Origin: Verrucomicrobiaceae bacterium | GTDB taxonomy: Bacteria; Verrucomicrobiota; Verrucomicrobiia; Verrucomicrobiales; Verrucomicrobiaceae | Direction of reading: 5' to 3' | DNA: 64,000 nucleotides | Assembly (NCBI GenBank): GCA_027490195.1 | Contig: JAIXYN010000053.1 | Location: 124,001 to 188,000 of the forward strand | Shown here: piece by piece, positions 42,381 to 52,500 of the stretch | Layout: each line of letters begins with the position of its first letter | How positions within the stretch are numbered: position 1 is the stretch's first letter | Notes under the pieces: generated by a model | Seen by the model: only the letters and a program-made list of their open reading frames with translations | What the model was told of the DNA's origin: nothing | Databases searched by the model: none | Position numbers and translations under genes: made by a program

Positions 42381-45152
42381 ATGCAGACCTCTCGTTCCAT
42401 CGCCCTGACATTGACGCTCTGCGCAGGCAGCGTGGCCATGGCTGCGCCTGCGGATGACGCGAAGATCGCCTTCTTTGAAAAAAACGTCCGCCCCATCCTT
42501 ATCAAGCGCTGCTACGAATGCCATTCCGCAGAGTCTGGCAAGACCAAGGGCGGCCTCTCGATTGATTCACGCGAGGCCATTCTCAAAGGCGGCGACAGCG
42601 GCCCTGCCCTCGTCGCGGGCAATCCCGAGAAGAGCCACATCATCGAATCCATCCGCTATCAAAATCAGGATCTGCAAATGCCACCCAAAGGTGCCATGCC
42701 AGCCGCAGAGGTGAAGGCGCTGGAAGAGTGGGTCAAAATGGGTGCGCCAGATCCGCGTGAAGCCGTCGCCTCCACCAAACCCTCCTCACCGCGCATCATC
42801 GATCTCAAGGAAGGCGCTAAGCACTGGGCCTTCCGACCCATCACCCATCCACCCGTCCCCAAAGCAGACACCGCCAATCCCATCGACGCTTTTATCAGTG
42901 AAAAACTCGCTGAAAAAGGACTCACGCTTGCGGCCCCCGCCGACAAACGCACCCTCATCCGCCGCGCCACCTTCGATCTCACCGGCCTGCCACCCAGCCC
43001 GCAGGAAGTCGAAAACTTTCTCGCCGATCAATCCCCCGATGCCTTTGCCAAAGTGGTGGATCGTCTGCTGCGCTCGCCGCAATACGGCGAAAAATGGGGC
43101 CGCCACTGGCTCGACGTCGCCCGTTACTCAGACTCCAACGGTCTTGATGAAAACATCGCGCTCGGCACCGCATGGCGTTACCGCGACTACGTGGTGAACG
43201 CGATCAACGCTGACAAACCCTTCGATCAATTCCTCACCGAGCAGATTGCGGGCGATTTGCTGGAGGCCAAAGACCTCCCCACACGCCACGAGCACACCAC
43301 CGCGACCGCCTTTCTCAATCTAGGTGCCAAAGTCCTCGCCGAACCTGACAAGGAAAAGCTCGCCATGGATGTCATTGATGAGCAGATCGATGTCATGGGC
43401 CGCGCTTTCATGGGCCTCACGCTGGGCTGCGCGCGCTGCCATGATCACAAGTTCGATCCCATCCCACAGGATGACTACTACGCCCTCGCTGCCATCTTCA
43501 AGAGCACGCAAAGCTTTAGCGTGGATCGCATCGGCGCCCTGAGCACGGCCTATGAGGCACCGATGGGATCTCTGGACGATTTTGCCAAAGTCATCTCCTC
43601 CGAACGCATCCTCAAAGATCAAAGAGCTGCCGTCTCCAAGGCCGAAAGCGCCGCCATCACCGCCCTGCGCAAAGAAGCGCGTGACCATGCAGTCAATTAC
43701 CTCATGGCCGCAGCCAAACTGCCCGCGACCCCCACCCTGAGCCAGGTGCGCCCTGTGGCAGAGCCACTAGGACTGCGCCCACACATACTGCTCAACTGCC
43801 GTGTGTATCTCGCCGCGAATGAAACCCTTCCTCTCTTCAAACCATGGCAGGACGCGCTCAAAAGCACGGGAGATGTGCAGCAACTGCGCGGCTACTACGC
43901 CGCCATCTTCGCCGCAGCAGAAAAGATCACCCCCAACCCGAAGGTGAAAGCCGAAGAATCGCTCCTGCATCAGGCCCGCGCCGCCTTGGATGCACCCGCA
44001 GGTTTCCTCGCCCTGCCGCCAGAGCCCATGATTCTTTTCCCCAAAGACGTGGCTGAAAAAGTGCGCGCCCTGAAGGACACGATGAGGACCACGGAGAGCA
44101 ATCTCCCCGATCTGCCCACCACGCTCGCTGTTTCCGAGTCGCCAAAGATTCTCAAAGAGCTACCCATTCACATTCGCGGCAGTCACCTCGCACTCGGCAG
44201 ACCGATCCCACGCGGCTTCATTCAGGTCGCGCAGGTATCTCTCAAAACGAAACCGCAGTTCCCCGCCAATCAAAGCGGCCGTCTTGAACTCGCCCGCTGG
44301 CTGGCCAGCCCCGAACACCCGCTCACCTCACGCGTCATCGCCAACCGCATCTGGTCCTGGCATTTCCGTCAGGGCATCGTCCCCACCACGGACAACTTCG
44401 GTCTCCTCGGCCAGCAGCCCACACATCCCGCCCTGCTTGACTGGCTGGCCCATTGGTTCACCACCAACGGCTGGAGTCTCAAGGACATGCACCGCCTCAT
44501 CATGAGCTCGCGCACCTATCAGCAAAGCTCCGCCACTTCGGCAGAAGGTTACGCCGCAGATCCCGAAGACCTCCTGCTGCACCACTTCCCCGTGCGCCGA
44601 CTCGAAGCCGAAGAAGTCCGCGACGCCCTGCTGGCAGTAGCCGGCAGTCTCGACTCCACCATCGGCGGCAAGACCATCCCGCGCCGCAATCGCGAATTCG
44701 TCTTCAATCACACCTCCAAGGACTTCACCTCCTACGGCAGCACGCGGCGTGCGCTCTACATGCCCATCATCCGCAACAATCTCTACGACCTGTTCCAGCA
44801 GTTCGACTATCCCGACCCCTCCACCAGCACCGGACTGCGCTACAGCTCCGTCGTCTCTCCGCAGGCCCTGCTCCTCATGAACAGCGACCTCGCCACCGAC
44901 GCTGCACAAAGCTTCGCCACACGCCTCTTCAAGCTCTCCGCCGACAAGGAAGCACGCCTCCGCGCCGCCTATCGACTCGCCTTCGCCCGCGAAGCCACCG
45001 CCGATGACATACGCCGCGCAGAAAACTATCTCACCGCAGCCGATGCCTCGCTCAATTCCGCTCAACAGGACTCCGCCAAACGCGAACAGCAAGCCTGGGC
45101 GCTGCTCTGCCAGGCGCTGATGATGAGCAATGAGTTCATCTATTTGAGGTAG
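42381..45152 (+). CDS. Exported DUF1549/DUF1553 protein with planctomycete-type cytochrome domain
   Basis: The ATG at 42381 gives a 923-residue protein with a signal peptide (MQTSRSIALTLTLCAGSVAMA). The N-terminal PSCyt1 domain has a heme-type C-x2-CH (Cys44, Cys47, His48) and LQMPPKGAMP. The DUF1549 (PSCyt2) domain has RRATFDLTGLPPSP, YGEKWGRHWLDVARYSDSNG and a second C-x2-CH in CARCHDHKFDPI. The DUF1553 (PSD1) domain carries LARWLASPEHPLTSRVIANR, FGLLGQQPTHP and, near the end, LLMNSDLATDAAQSFA. Such proteins are abundant in Planctomycetes and Verrucomicrobia, usually next to DUF1501 genes; here no partner is adjacent. Periplasmic redox or polysaccharide-related roles are suspected but unproven. 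Confidence 0.92.
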   Translation: MQTSRSIALTLTLCAGSVAMAAPADDAKIAFFEKNVRPILIKRCYECHSAESGKTKGGLSIDSREAILKGGDSGPALVAGNPEKSHIIESIRYQNQDLQMPPKGAMPAAEVKALEEWVKMGAPDPREAVASTKPSSPRIIDLKEGAKHWAFRPITHPPVPKADTANPIDAFISEKLAEKGLTLAAPADKRTLIRRATFDLTGLPPSPQEVENFLADQSPDAFAKVVDRLLRSPQYGEKWGRHWLDVARYSDSNGLDENIALGTAWRYRDYVVNAINADKPFDQFLTEQIAGDLLEAKDLPTRHEHTTATAFLNLGAKVLAEPDKEKLAMDVIDEQIDVMGRAFMGLTLGCARCHDHKFDPIPQDDYYALAAIFKSTQSFSVDRIGALSTAYEAPMGSLDDFAKVISSERILKDQRAAVSKAESAAITALRKEARDHAVNYLMAAAKLPATPTLSQVRPVAEPLGLRPHILLNCRVYLAANETLPLFKPWQDALKSTGDVQQLRGYYAAIFAAAEKITPNPKVKAEESLLHQARAALDAPAGFLALPPEPMILFPKDVAEKVRALKDTMRTTESNLPDLPTTLAVSESPKILKELPIHIRGSHLALGRPIPRGFIQVAQVSLKTKPQFPANQSGRLELARWLASPEHPLTSRVIANRIWSWHFRQGIVPTTDNFGLLGQQPTHPALLDWLAHWFTTNGWSLKDMHRLIMSSRTYQQSSATSAEGYAADPEDLLLHHFPVRRLEAEEVRDALLAVAGSLDSTIGGKTIPRRNREFVFNHTSKDFTSYGSTRRALYMPIIRNNLYDLFQQFDYPDPSTSTGLRYSSVVSPQALLLMNSDLATDAAQSFATRLFKLSADKEARLRAAYRLAFAREATADDIRRAENYLTAADASLNSAQQDSAKREQQAWALLCQALMMSNEFIYLR

Positions 45153-45644
45153 GTGCAGAACGCCGCTCCGGAAGGACGATGGATTGGCTTCGCCTGTCTC
45201 CCCAAGCCTCGGCTCTCCTGTGCGTCGATCCCAGGACTCCGCCACAGAAAGCGGCGCGCCCATCAACGTGCCGTGTCTTAGCGGACGGTTTGAGCTGATG
45301 AAGGCCCATTTGGCTGCTTGTGAACGAGGATGCTGAAGTCAGCGCTGGCCGACGGACAGGAGTGTCCATCGTACTCCATGCTTGCCAAAAGGCATTCTGC
45401 GATTACACATCGCACCATGTTCACCGCGCAAACCAGTTTTCTTGCAGCGCTGACGGCCTCTTAACGAAGGCCGTCTGAATCTATCTGGACATGCGCGGCG
45501 CCACGAGCCGCCAGCATCTGCGATGTTGAGTTGATCTCATCATGCCCGCGCAGTCCTCCCCTGCACCGTCGTCCGCGTCTCTTTCCGCGATGCACCACGC
45601 ACGGACGGCGCACTGGTGTGGTCAATCGCGGCCTTTCTCATTTC
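45153..45644. other. Noncoding gap with one hairpin
   Basis: This 492-bp gap separates the DUF1549/DUF1553 gene and the 808-residue protein gene. The only clear structure is a hairpin GACGGCCT (45452-45459) with AGGCCGTC (45468-45475). Short frames on both strands lack a start context or family signal. The gap presumably holds the promoter of the next gene. Confidence 0.6.
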
Positions 45645-48071
45645 ATGAATCTCATGCAGTTCCCCCTGCGCCTGCAGGCGGGACGAATCGTTTTCCTGCG
45701 TCTGGAGCAACTTCCAGCCGCACAGCGCGCCCACACTCCCTGCCCAGCCGGATCGCAGGACAGCGGCTGGCGCATCCAAGCCGAATTTTCCGAAAAATTC
45801 CCCGCCCTGCTTCACATCAGTGAGGCCTGGCGGCGGCTGTCGCGTGCCACCCACTCGGCACGCACACTCGCGGACCTCAGCCTCACCCACCACGCACTTC
45901 CTGCGGATGGCACATTCCCAGTCATCCCTCTGCCACGGCATTGGCATGGCCGCGACATACGCCCCTGGCTGGGAGATCCCGCCACGCGTCTGCATTTGAT
46001 GCAACTGCTCGCGCCTCATCGTCGCGAAGCGCTCAGACTGCTCGGCAGGGATCTACCCCCTGCACAGGACGTGCACGCATCCGCCGCAGCAGCTCGCCTC
46101 TGGCTGCCTTGGATTCGCTCACGATCCCAGACATGGACCGACGTGCTCGAAACCACCACATCCACTTTGAACCGAGGCTTTGAACACGACCGCGAGGCCC
46201 TGATTGCCACGCTGTTGCATGAAGGAGAGATCGAGTGGCTGTCCCTGATCGCACAGCAAACCGCCGCTGAACAACTGCCCCTGCTGCGCACCCTGGTGGA
46301 AACCAAGCAGCACCTGCGGCCACCACCCGCAGGCATGCACAGGCTGCTCACCACACTGCACCACCTCACGCACGCCAAGGAGTACACTCACATCGCCAGG
46401 ACTTGTTTCCAGAGTCTCGCCAACAACTGCACCCCGCGCTTTCTCGCGCATGCGCTGCATTACCATCGCCAGTGGAAGCTGGAGTTTCAGACACAGGCAT
46501 GCCCAATGCATGAACCCCGCAGGCGGCAGCTTCATCTCGTCCTCCACTGCAAAGCTGCCAAATGGCTGCGCAGCCCAAAACAGATCTGGCAGCAGGCCAC
46601 GGGATTGAAGGACTGGTCCTCAGCCATCCAGCGCCTGCTGGCACGGCCTCTCTACAAAGAAGTGCTCGACAGCATACTCGAAGCCCTGCGTCATCTTGGG
46701 CGCAAGCGCGGCAAAGCTGCCGTCAAATGGACGCGCTGGCTGAACCTCTGGGATGCCATGCTGCGAGAAGTGTACGCCACGCCGTGGGCGCGGCGCCAAC
46801 TCGTCGCCGATCTGATTGAGGCCTGGCGCATCAATCCGGAACACCTCAGCATGACCACTCATTCAGTGCATCAACTGCTGCTCTGGCTGCAGCGCGTGCG
46901 CACCTTTGAAAAACACCCGGGAGAGGACATCCCCGTGATGATCGAAGCCCTGTGGGAGTGTCTTTCCATAGAAGAGCAACCGGCACTGCTGCAGGTGCCT
47001 GAGAAAGCCTGGCGGCAGATGCAGCCCGCGCTCTTGGGCTGGTCTTCCCGGACCAATGCTGTCATAGGACTCTCTCATGCCAGACGGCTGCCGGTTGGGT
47101 GCCTGCTTGGCATGCTGCTGGCCTCGCCCTTGGAGTGGGCGCGCACCATGCGCCGCATCGGCGAGTTGGAATGGCGCGAACGCAAGGAATTGTGGGAAGC
47201 CTTTCGCGAACATCCGCTGACCACGTGCGATACGGCTCACACGCCCCTGCCCCATGTCATTGTGCTGGTGGACACCATTCAAGCATCGCACCCGCGCTTC
47301 CCAGGCGTGCCGGACAAGCTGCGCGCTACGGACAAACTGCATGAGCATGTGAAGACACACTACATGGAGGAACTCACGCGCAACATCCACCGTCTGCGGC
47401 TGGCCGTGCTCGATGATCTGGCGGAGTGGGCCCTACGCCGACGTTTCCCACATCTTGATGGCGACCTCATCACCACGCACACACTGCGTGTCGCGGCGGC
47501 GGCTGGCGAAGAAAACCGCCGCTCCTTCCGCCGCCTGCTGCACGCCTGTGAACACCAGCAGGCCACGCGCGAATGGACGCTCACCCATCCCGCCAACCAG
47601 CAGTGGCTGCGCAAACTTCCGCACCGGCGCGTGGAGCAATGGAACGACGGCTTCTTCATCGAGCACGATGTGCGCGACATCGGTGCCGTGCGCATCGGGC
47701 CGGAAGATGACCTCCAGGCCATTCTCCGCATGGGCACCGACTTCGGCACCTGCCTCAGCGCCGGCAGCTTCAACAGCTTCTCCACCATCGCAAACGCGCT
47801 CGATGCCAACAAACGCGTACTTTACGCACGCGATACGCAGGGGCGCGTCTGGGCGCGGCAGCTCATCGCCCTTTCAGACAGTGGTCACCTGGTCTGCTTC
47901 CCCGTTTATGCGCGCCGCTCTCATGCCGCCCTGCGCCACCTCTTTGCCGCCTATGATCACACCTTCGCCCAAGCCCTGCGCCTGCCGCTTTGGAAATCCC
48001 GGGATGACACCGCGCCCATTGCCAAAATCGTCTGCAAAGAGTGGTACGACGATGGCATCTGGCGGCCTTGA
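45645..48071 (+). CDS. Large uncharacterised protein (808 aa)
   Basis: The start is set at the ATG at 45645 (MNLMQFPLRLQAGRIVFLRL); an ATG three codons on is equally possible. No signal peptide or membrane helix is visible, so it is probably cytoplasmic. Residues 1-650 are mostly alpha-helical, with many Trp, His and Arg and repeated helix pairs (for example LLTTLHHLTHAKEYTHIART), reminiscent of irregular HEAT-type repeats. The last 120 residues look like a separate conserved module: RIGPEDDLQAILRMGTDFG, TCLSAGSFNSFSTIANALDA, NKRVLYARDTQGRVWARQLI and LVCFPVYARRSHAALRHL. Cys, Asn, Asp-x-Asn-Lys and Arg in this module could form an active site. I do not recognise the family and assign no function. 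Confidence 0.75.
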   Translation: MNLMQFPLRLQAGRIVFLRLEQLPAAQRAHTPCPAGSQDSGWRIQAEFSEKFPALLHISEAWRRLSRATHSARTLADLSLTHHALPADGTFPVIPLPRHWHGRDIRPWLGDPATRLHLMQLLAPHRREALRLLGRDLPPAQDVHASAAAARLWLPWIRSRSQTWTDVLETTTSTLNRGFEHDREALIATLLHEGEIEWLSLIAQQTAAEQLPLLRTLVETKQHLRPPPAGMHRLLTTLHHLTHAKEYTHIARTCFQSLANNCTPRFLAHALHYHRQWKLEFQTQACPMHEPRRRQLHLVLHCKAAKWLRSPKQIWQQATGLKDWSSAIQRLLARPLYKEVLDSILEALRHLGRKRGKAAVKWTRWLNLWDAMLREVYATPWARRQLVADLIEAWRINPEHLSMTTHSVHQLLLWLQRVRTFEKHPGEDIPVMIEALWECLSIEEQPALLQVPEKAWRQMQPALLGWSSRTNAVIGLSHARRLPVGCLLGMLLASPLEWARTMRRIGELEWRERKELWEAFREHPLTTCDTAHTPLPHVIVLVDTIQASHPRFPGVPDKLRATDKLHEHVKTHYMEELTRNIHRLRLAVLDDLAEWALRRRFPHLDGDLITTHTLRVAAAAGEENRRSFRRLLHACEHQQATREWTLTHPANQQWLRKLPHRRVEQWNDGFFIEHDVRDIGAVRIGPEDDLQAILRMGTDFGTCLSAGSFNSFSTIANALDANKRVLYARDTQGRVWARQLIALSDSGHLVCFPVYARRSHAALRHLFAAYDHTFAQALRLPLWKSRDDTAPIAKIVCKEWYDDGIWRP

Positions 48072-48132
48072 CGCACGATGGCCCAATGAATTCCGGCGTT
48101 GAACAAAACCACCGTCTCAGGCATGGAAGGTC

Positions 48133-49443
48133 ATGAGCCAAGATGAAACATCTCCCGCCATGCCCACCTTCACCGAAGCCCTGCGCTACTGGTTCAAACT
48201 CGGCTGCATCAGCTTCGGCGGTCCTGCCGGGCAGATCGCCATCATGCACAAGGAGCTCGTGGAAAAACGCCGCTGGATCAGCGACTCCCATTTCCTGCAC
48301 GCGCTGAATTTCTGCATGCTCCTGCCCGGCCCCGAGGCCCAGCAGCTCGCCACCTACCTCGGCTGGCGCTTGCATGGCGCTAAGGGCGGCATCGCAGCAG
48401 GCGCGTTGTTTGTACTTCCCTCGGTCTTCATCCTGTTCGGCCTGAGCTGGCTCTACATGGCGGGCGGGCATCTGCCATGGCTCGCGGCCATCTTCCATGG
48501 CCTGCTCGCTGCCGTCATCGCCGTCGTGGCAGAGGCCGTGCTGCGCATCGGGAAGAAAGCGCTCAAAAGCCCCACGCTCTGGCTCGTGACCGCGCTGAGC
48601 TTTGTCGCCATCTACTTCTTCCAGGTTTCCTTCGTCCTCATCGTGCTCAGCGCCGCACTGCTCGGCTACATCGGCAACCGCGTGCTGCCCAAACAGTTCC
48701 CCGCAGGCAAAGGCCATGGCACAGCCAAAGACAGCGCCCCCGCCATCACCTTGCCGCCTGCGCCCAAGGCCAGCTGGTCCCGCACCTTCACCATTACTAC
48801 CTTTTGCCTCACGCTCTGGTGGCTGCCCGTCTTCGCCATCGCAGCGTGGCTCGGCTGGGGCAGCACGCAGGCACAGCAGGGCCTCTTCTTTAGCAAGGCC
48901 GCGCTTGTCACCTTCGGTGGCGCGTATGCCGTGCTGCCCTATGTCGCCCAGCAGGCCGTGGAAAACTACGGCTGGCTTTCGCATCCGCAGATGATGAGCG
49001 GACTCGCCCTCGCCGAGACCACCCCCGGCCCTCTCATCATGGTGCTGCAGTTCGTCGGCTTCGTCGGCGGCTGGCAGCATCCCGGCGCTCTGACACCTTT
49101 CGCCGGAGCCACGGTCGGTGCGCTCATCACCACCTGGGTCACCTTCATTCCCTGCTTCCTCTTCATCTTCCTTGGCGCACCCCACATCGAAAAACTCGGC
49201 GAGCAGCCCCGCCTCAGCGCAGCCCTCACCGCCATCACCGCCGCCGTCGTCGGCGTCATCCTCAATCTCGGCGTGAAGTTCACCACCTCCGCCCTCTGGC
49301 CCGCCAGCGGCAGCTTTGACACCTTCATCGCCGTGCTCGCCATCGCCGCCTTCATCGCCATGCAGCGCTTCAAAGTCGGCCTCATCCCCGTCATCGGCGC
49401 CTGCGCAACCTTGGGCCTCGTCCAGCATCTCGCCCTCGGCTGA
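48133..49443 (+). CDS. chrA: Chromate transporter, CHR family (two-domain)
   Basis: The 436-residue membrane protein has two homologous CHR halves. The first carries KLGCISFGGPAGQIAIMH, WISDSHFLHALNFCMLLPGPEAQQLATYLGW and G-x-FVLPSVFILFGLS. The second carries FFSKAALVTFGGAYAVLPYV and MSGLALAETTPGPLIMVLQF, with the matching FGG and PGP motifs. Ten or more membrane helices can be counted, and the length is typical of long-chain ChrA. The family exports chromate in exchange for protons or sulfate; many environmental homologues have not been tested with chromate. The gene stands 62 bp after the 808-residue protein and 98 bp before the RND pump, all on the same strand. Confidence 0.93.
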   Translation: MSQDETSPAMPTFTEALRYWFKLGCISFGGPAGQIAIMHKELVEKRRWISDSHFLHALNFCMLLPGPEAQQLATYLGWRLHGAKGGIAAGALFVLPSVFILFGLSWLYMAGGHLPWLAAIFHGLLAAVIAVVAEAVLRIGKKALKSPTLWLVTALSFVAIYFFQVSFVLIVLSAALLGYIGNRVLPKQFPAGKGHGTAKDSAPAITLPPAPKASWSRTFTITTFCLTLWWLPVFAIAAWLGWGSTQAQQGLFFSKAALVTFGGAYAVLPYVAQQAVENYGWLSHPQMMSGLALAETTPGPLIMVLQFVGFVGGWQHPGALTPFAGATVGALITTWVTFIPCFLFIFLGAPHIEKLGEQPRLSAALTAITAAVVGVILNLGVKFTTSALWPASGSFDTFIAVLAIAAFIAMQRFKVGLIPVIGACATLGLVQHLALG

Positions 49444-49495
49444 GCCATCTGATAGAACCTGCCCTCCCAGCCAGTTACCAGCCCCCCCTTAGTCC

Positions 49496-49533
49496 AGTCA
49501 TCCGTCATTCTGGTTTCGTCATTCGTCATTTTC
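49496..49533. repeat. Degenerate GTCATTC-type tandem repeat before the RND pump
   Basis: The stretch 49496-49533 contains several imperfect copies of a 7-8-base unit (GTCATCC, GTCATTC, GTCATTC, GTCATTT). On the other strand it would read as repeated MTNDE/MTDD-like codons, a pattern often mis-called as coding. It ends 8 bp before the pump start codon, so it replaces an ordinary ribosome-binding region. Confidence 0.6.
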
Positions 49534-49541
49534 TCCCCCTC

Positions 49542-52500
49542 ATGTCCCTTCCCCGCTTCGCCCTCCGCCATCCCTGGACCGTCATCGTCATCGTCGTGGC
49601 GATCCTCCTCGGTGCGTGGCAGGCCAAGGAAAAGATGGCCCGCGATGTCTTCCCCACGCTTGGCATTCCGACCATCTACGTCGCACAGCCCTACGGCGGC
49701 ATGGACCCGCTGCAGATGGAAGGCTACCTGACCTACTACTACGAGTACCATTTCCTCTACATCGCCGGCATCGAGCACGTGGAGTCCAAAAACATCCAGG
49801 GCGCTTCGATCATGAAGCTCCAGTTCCATCCCGGCACGGACATGTCCGCGGCGCTCTCTGAAACCATCGCCTATGTCAACCGCGCACGCTCCTTCATGCC
49901 TCCAGGAACACCGGGTGCCTTCGTCACGCGTTTTGATGCAGGCAGCGTGCCGGTGGGCAATCTCGTCTTCTCCACCGAGAACCCCACCCGCACCGTCGGC
50001 CAGATGCAGGACGCCGCGCTCAACATGGTGCGCCCCCTTTTTGCAACTCTGCCCGGTGTTTCCGCCCCGCCTCCCTTCGGCGGCAGTGCGCGCACCATTT
50101 TGATCAATGTGAAGCCGGATCGCCTCCGCGCCTACGGTCTCTCGCCCGATGACATCGTCGCTGCAATGACCGCCGCCAACACCATCAGCCCCAGCGGCAA
50201 TCTCGCGCTGCCCAACAGCTTCCCCATCGTCCCCACCAACGCCATCGTCAAAAACATCCAGGACCTCGCCGCCGTGCCGGTCAAGGTCACCGACCAGGGT
50301 GCCGTCTATGTGCGCGACATCGGCGAGGTCAGCGACGGCAGCGACATGATGTACAGCATCGCCATGGTGAACGGCAAACGCACCGTGTACATGCCTGTCA
50401 CCAAGCGCAGCGATGCCTCCACGCTCAGCGTCGTCGAGCTGGTGAAACAAAACCTGCCCAAGTTCAAAGCTGCCTGCCCCGAGGACATCAACGTCACCTT
50501 TGAGTTCGATCAGAGCCCCTGGATCATCCGCGCCATCCGCGATCTCGTCAAAGAAGGCATCCTCGGTGCCGCCCTCACCGGCCTCATGGTGCTCCTCTTC
50601 CTGCGGGATCTGCGCAGCGCCTTCATCGTCATCCTCAACATCCCCCTCGCCATTGCCGCCGCCGTACTCGCGTTGTGGATCGGTGGCTACACCATCAATC
50701 TCATGACCTTGGGCGGCCTCGCACTGGCCGTCGGCATTCTTGTGGATGAAGCCACCGTCGAAATCGAAAACATCCATCGCCACATGAAGCAAGGGAGCGC
50801 GGGCACTCTTGCCCGCATCGTGCTCGACGCCTCCGAAGAAACCATCGGCCCGCGCTCGCTTTCCATGCTCTGCGTTCTCGCTGTATTCGTGCCGAGCTTC
50901 TTCATGACGGGTGCCGCCAAGGCGCTATTCCTGCCGCTGTCGCTCGCCGTCGGCTTCAGCATGATCGCCTCGTATCTGCTCTCCAGCACGCTGGTGCCGA
51001 TCCTGAACATCTGGTGGCATCGCAGTGCTCCTCGTAGCGCAACCGTCCCGGTTGCTCTGGCAGCTGCAAGCCAGAGGCTCGCACTACTGTTCAAACCCAG
51101 CATCGCCCTCCGCCACATCCTCGTTCCCGCCTACCTCGGTGGCGTGATCTTCGCCATCAGCATCCAGCTCCCCTTCATCGGCACGGAGATCTTCCCGCAG
51201 ATCGATGCCGGGCAGCTTCAGCTTCGACTACGTGCTCCTACGGCGACGAGGCTTGAAACCACTGAGCAGATCGCCCTGCGCACGCTTGCGATCATCGGTG
51301 AAGAAACCGGCCCCGATAAAGTCTCCATCAGCATGGGCCTCGTCGGCGTGCATGCGCCGAACTATCCCGTCAATCTCATCCATCAGTGGAACAGCGGCCC
51401 CGAGGAAGCCATCCTGCAAATCCAGCTCAAAGACGCCAGCGGCGTTGCCATCTCTCCGCTGCGCGAAAAACTCCGCGCCCGACTCGCCACCGAATTCCCG
51501 CAGATGCAGTTCTCCTTTGAGCCTGCCGACATCGTTTCTCGCGTCATGGCCCTCGGCTCACCCACGCCAATCGAAGTCGCCGTCAGCGGCAAAGATTTCG
51601 CCGCCAGCCGTGCGCATGCGGAACTGCTCAAAACCAAACTCACCGAACTCAAAGACCTTCGCGATGTGCAGTTCAGCCAGACGCTCGACTATCCCAGCGT
51701 CGATGTTCAGATCGACCGCGAACGCGCCGGCCTGCTCGGTGTAAAGATGAGCGATGCCACCCGCAGCCTCGTGGCTGCCACCGCCAGCAGCCGCTTCACC
51801 GTGCCAAATTTCTGGGCCGATACCAAAACCGGCGTTAGCTACTCTCTCCAAGTCCAGGTGCCGCAGACGCTCATGAAAGGCCTCGAAGACTTGCGCAATC
51901 TGCCCGTCACCGCGCAGAACAGACCACCGGTCCCGCTGCGCAACATCGCCAAGATCAGCGAAGGCAGCGTCATCGGCCAGTACGACCGCTACAACATGGC
52001 CCGCACCGTTTCCATCACCGCGAATCTTCACGACCAACCCCTCGGCGTCATCGCCAAACAGGTCGAAAAAATCATCGCCGCCAATCCAGCCCCCGCCGGT
52101 GTCAGCGTCACCCTGCGCGGCCAGGTGCCACCGCTCAGAGAACTCCAAAGCGGCCTGCAGACCGGACTGCTCATTGCCATCGTGACGATCTTCCTTCTCC
52201 TCGTCGCCAATTTCCAAAGCCTGCGCCTCGCCCTCATGGTGCTCACCACCATTCCTGCCGCGCTGCTCGGTGTCCTGCTCGCTCTCATGCTCACCGGCAC
52301 CACCTTGAATCTGCAAAGCTTCATGGGCGCCATCATGTCCGTCGGTGTCGCTGTGGCCAATGCCATCCTCCTCGTCACCTTCGCCCATCGCGCCCAGCTT
52401 ACCGGCCTGAGCAAACGCGACGCCGCACTGGAAAGCGCCACCACACGTCTGCGCCCCATCCTCATGACCACCCTCGCCATGATCGCCGGCATGGTCCCCA

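Noticed and set aside
45136-45369. 77-codon minus-strand frame downstream of the DUF1549/DUF1553 gene
   Set aside because: It overlaps the end of a certain gene, has no start context, and its composition (Arg/Ser/Pro-rich) matches random GC-rich sequence.
49484-49540. Minus-strand reading MTNDETRMTDDW as a protein start
   Set aside because: It is the translation of the GTCATTC-type tandem repeat, without support from the sequence that follows.
48966-50792. 608-codon minus-strand frame opposite chrA and the RND pump
   Set aside because: It mirrors two well-identified plus-strand genes, and its Asp/Gly/Glu/His-rich composition is typical of an antisense frame. The same applies to the frame at 47863-49428.
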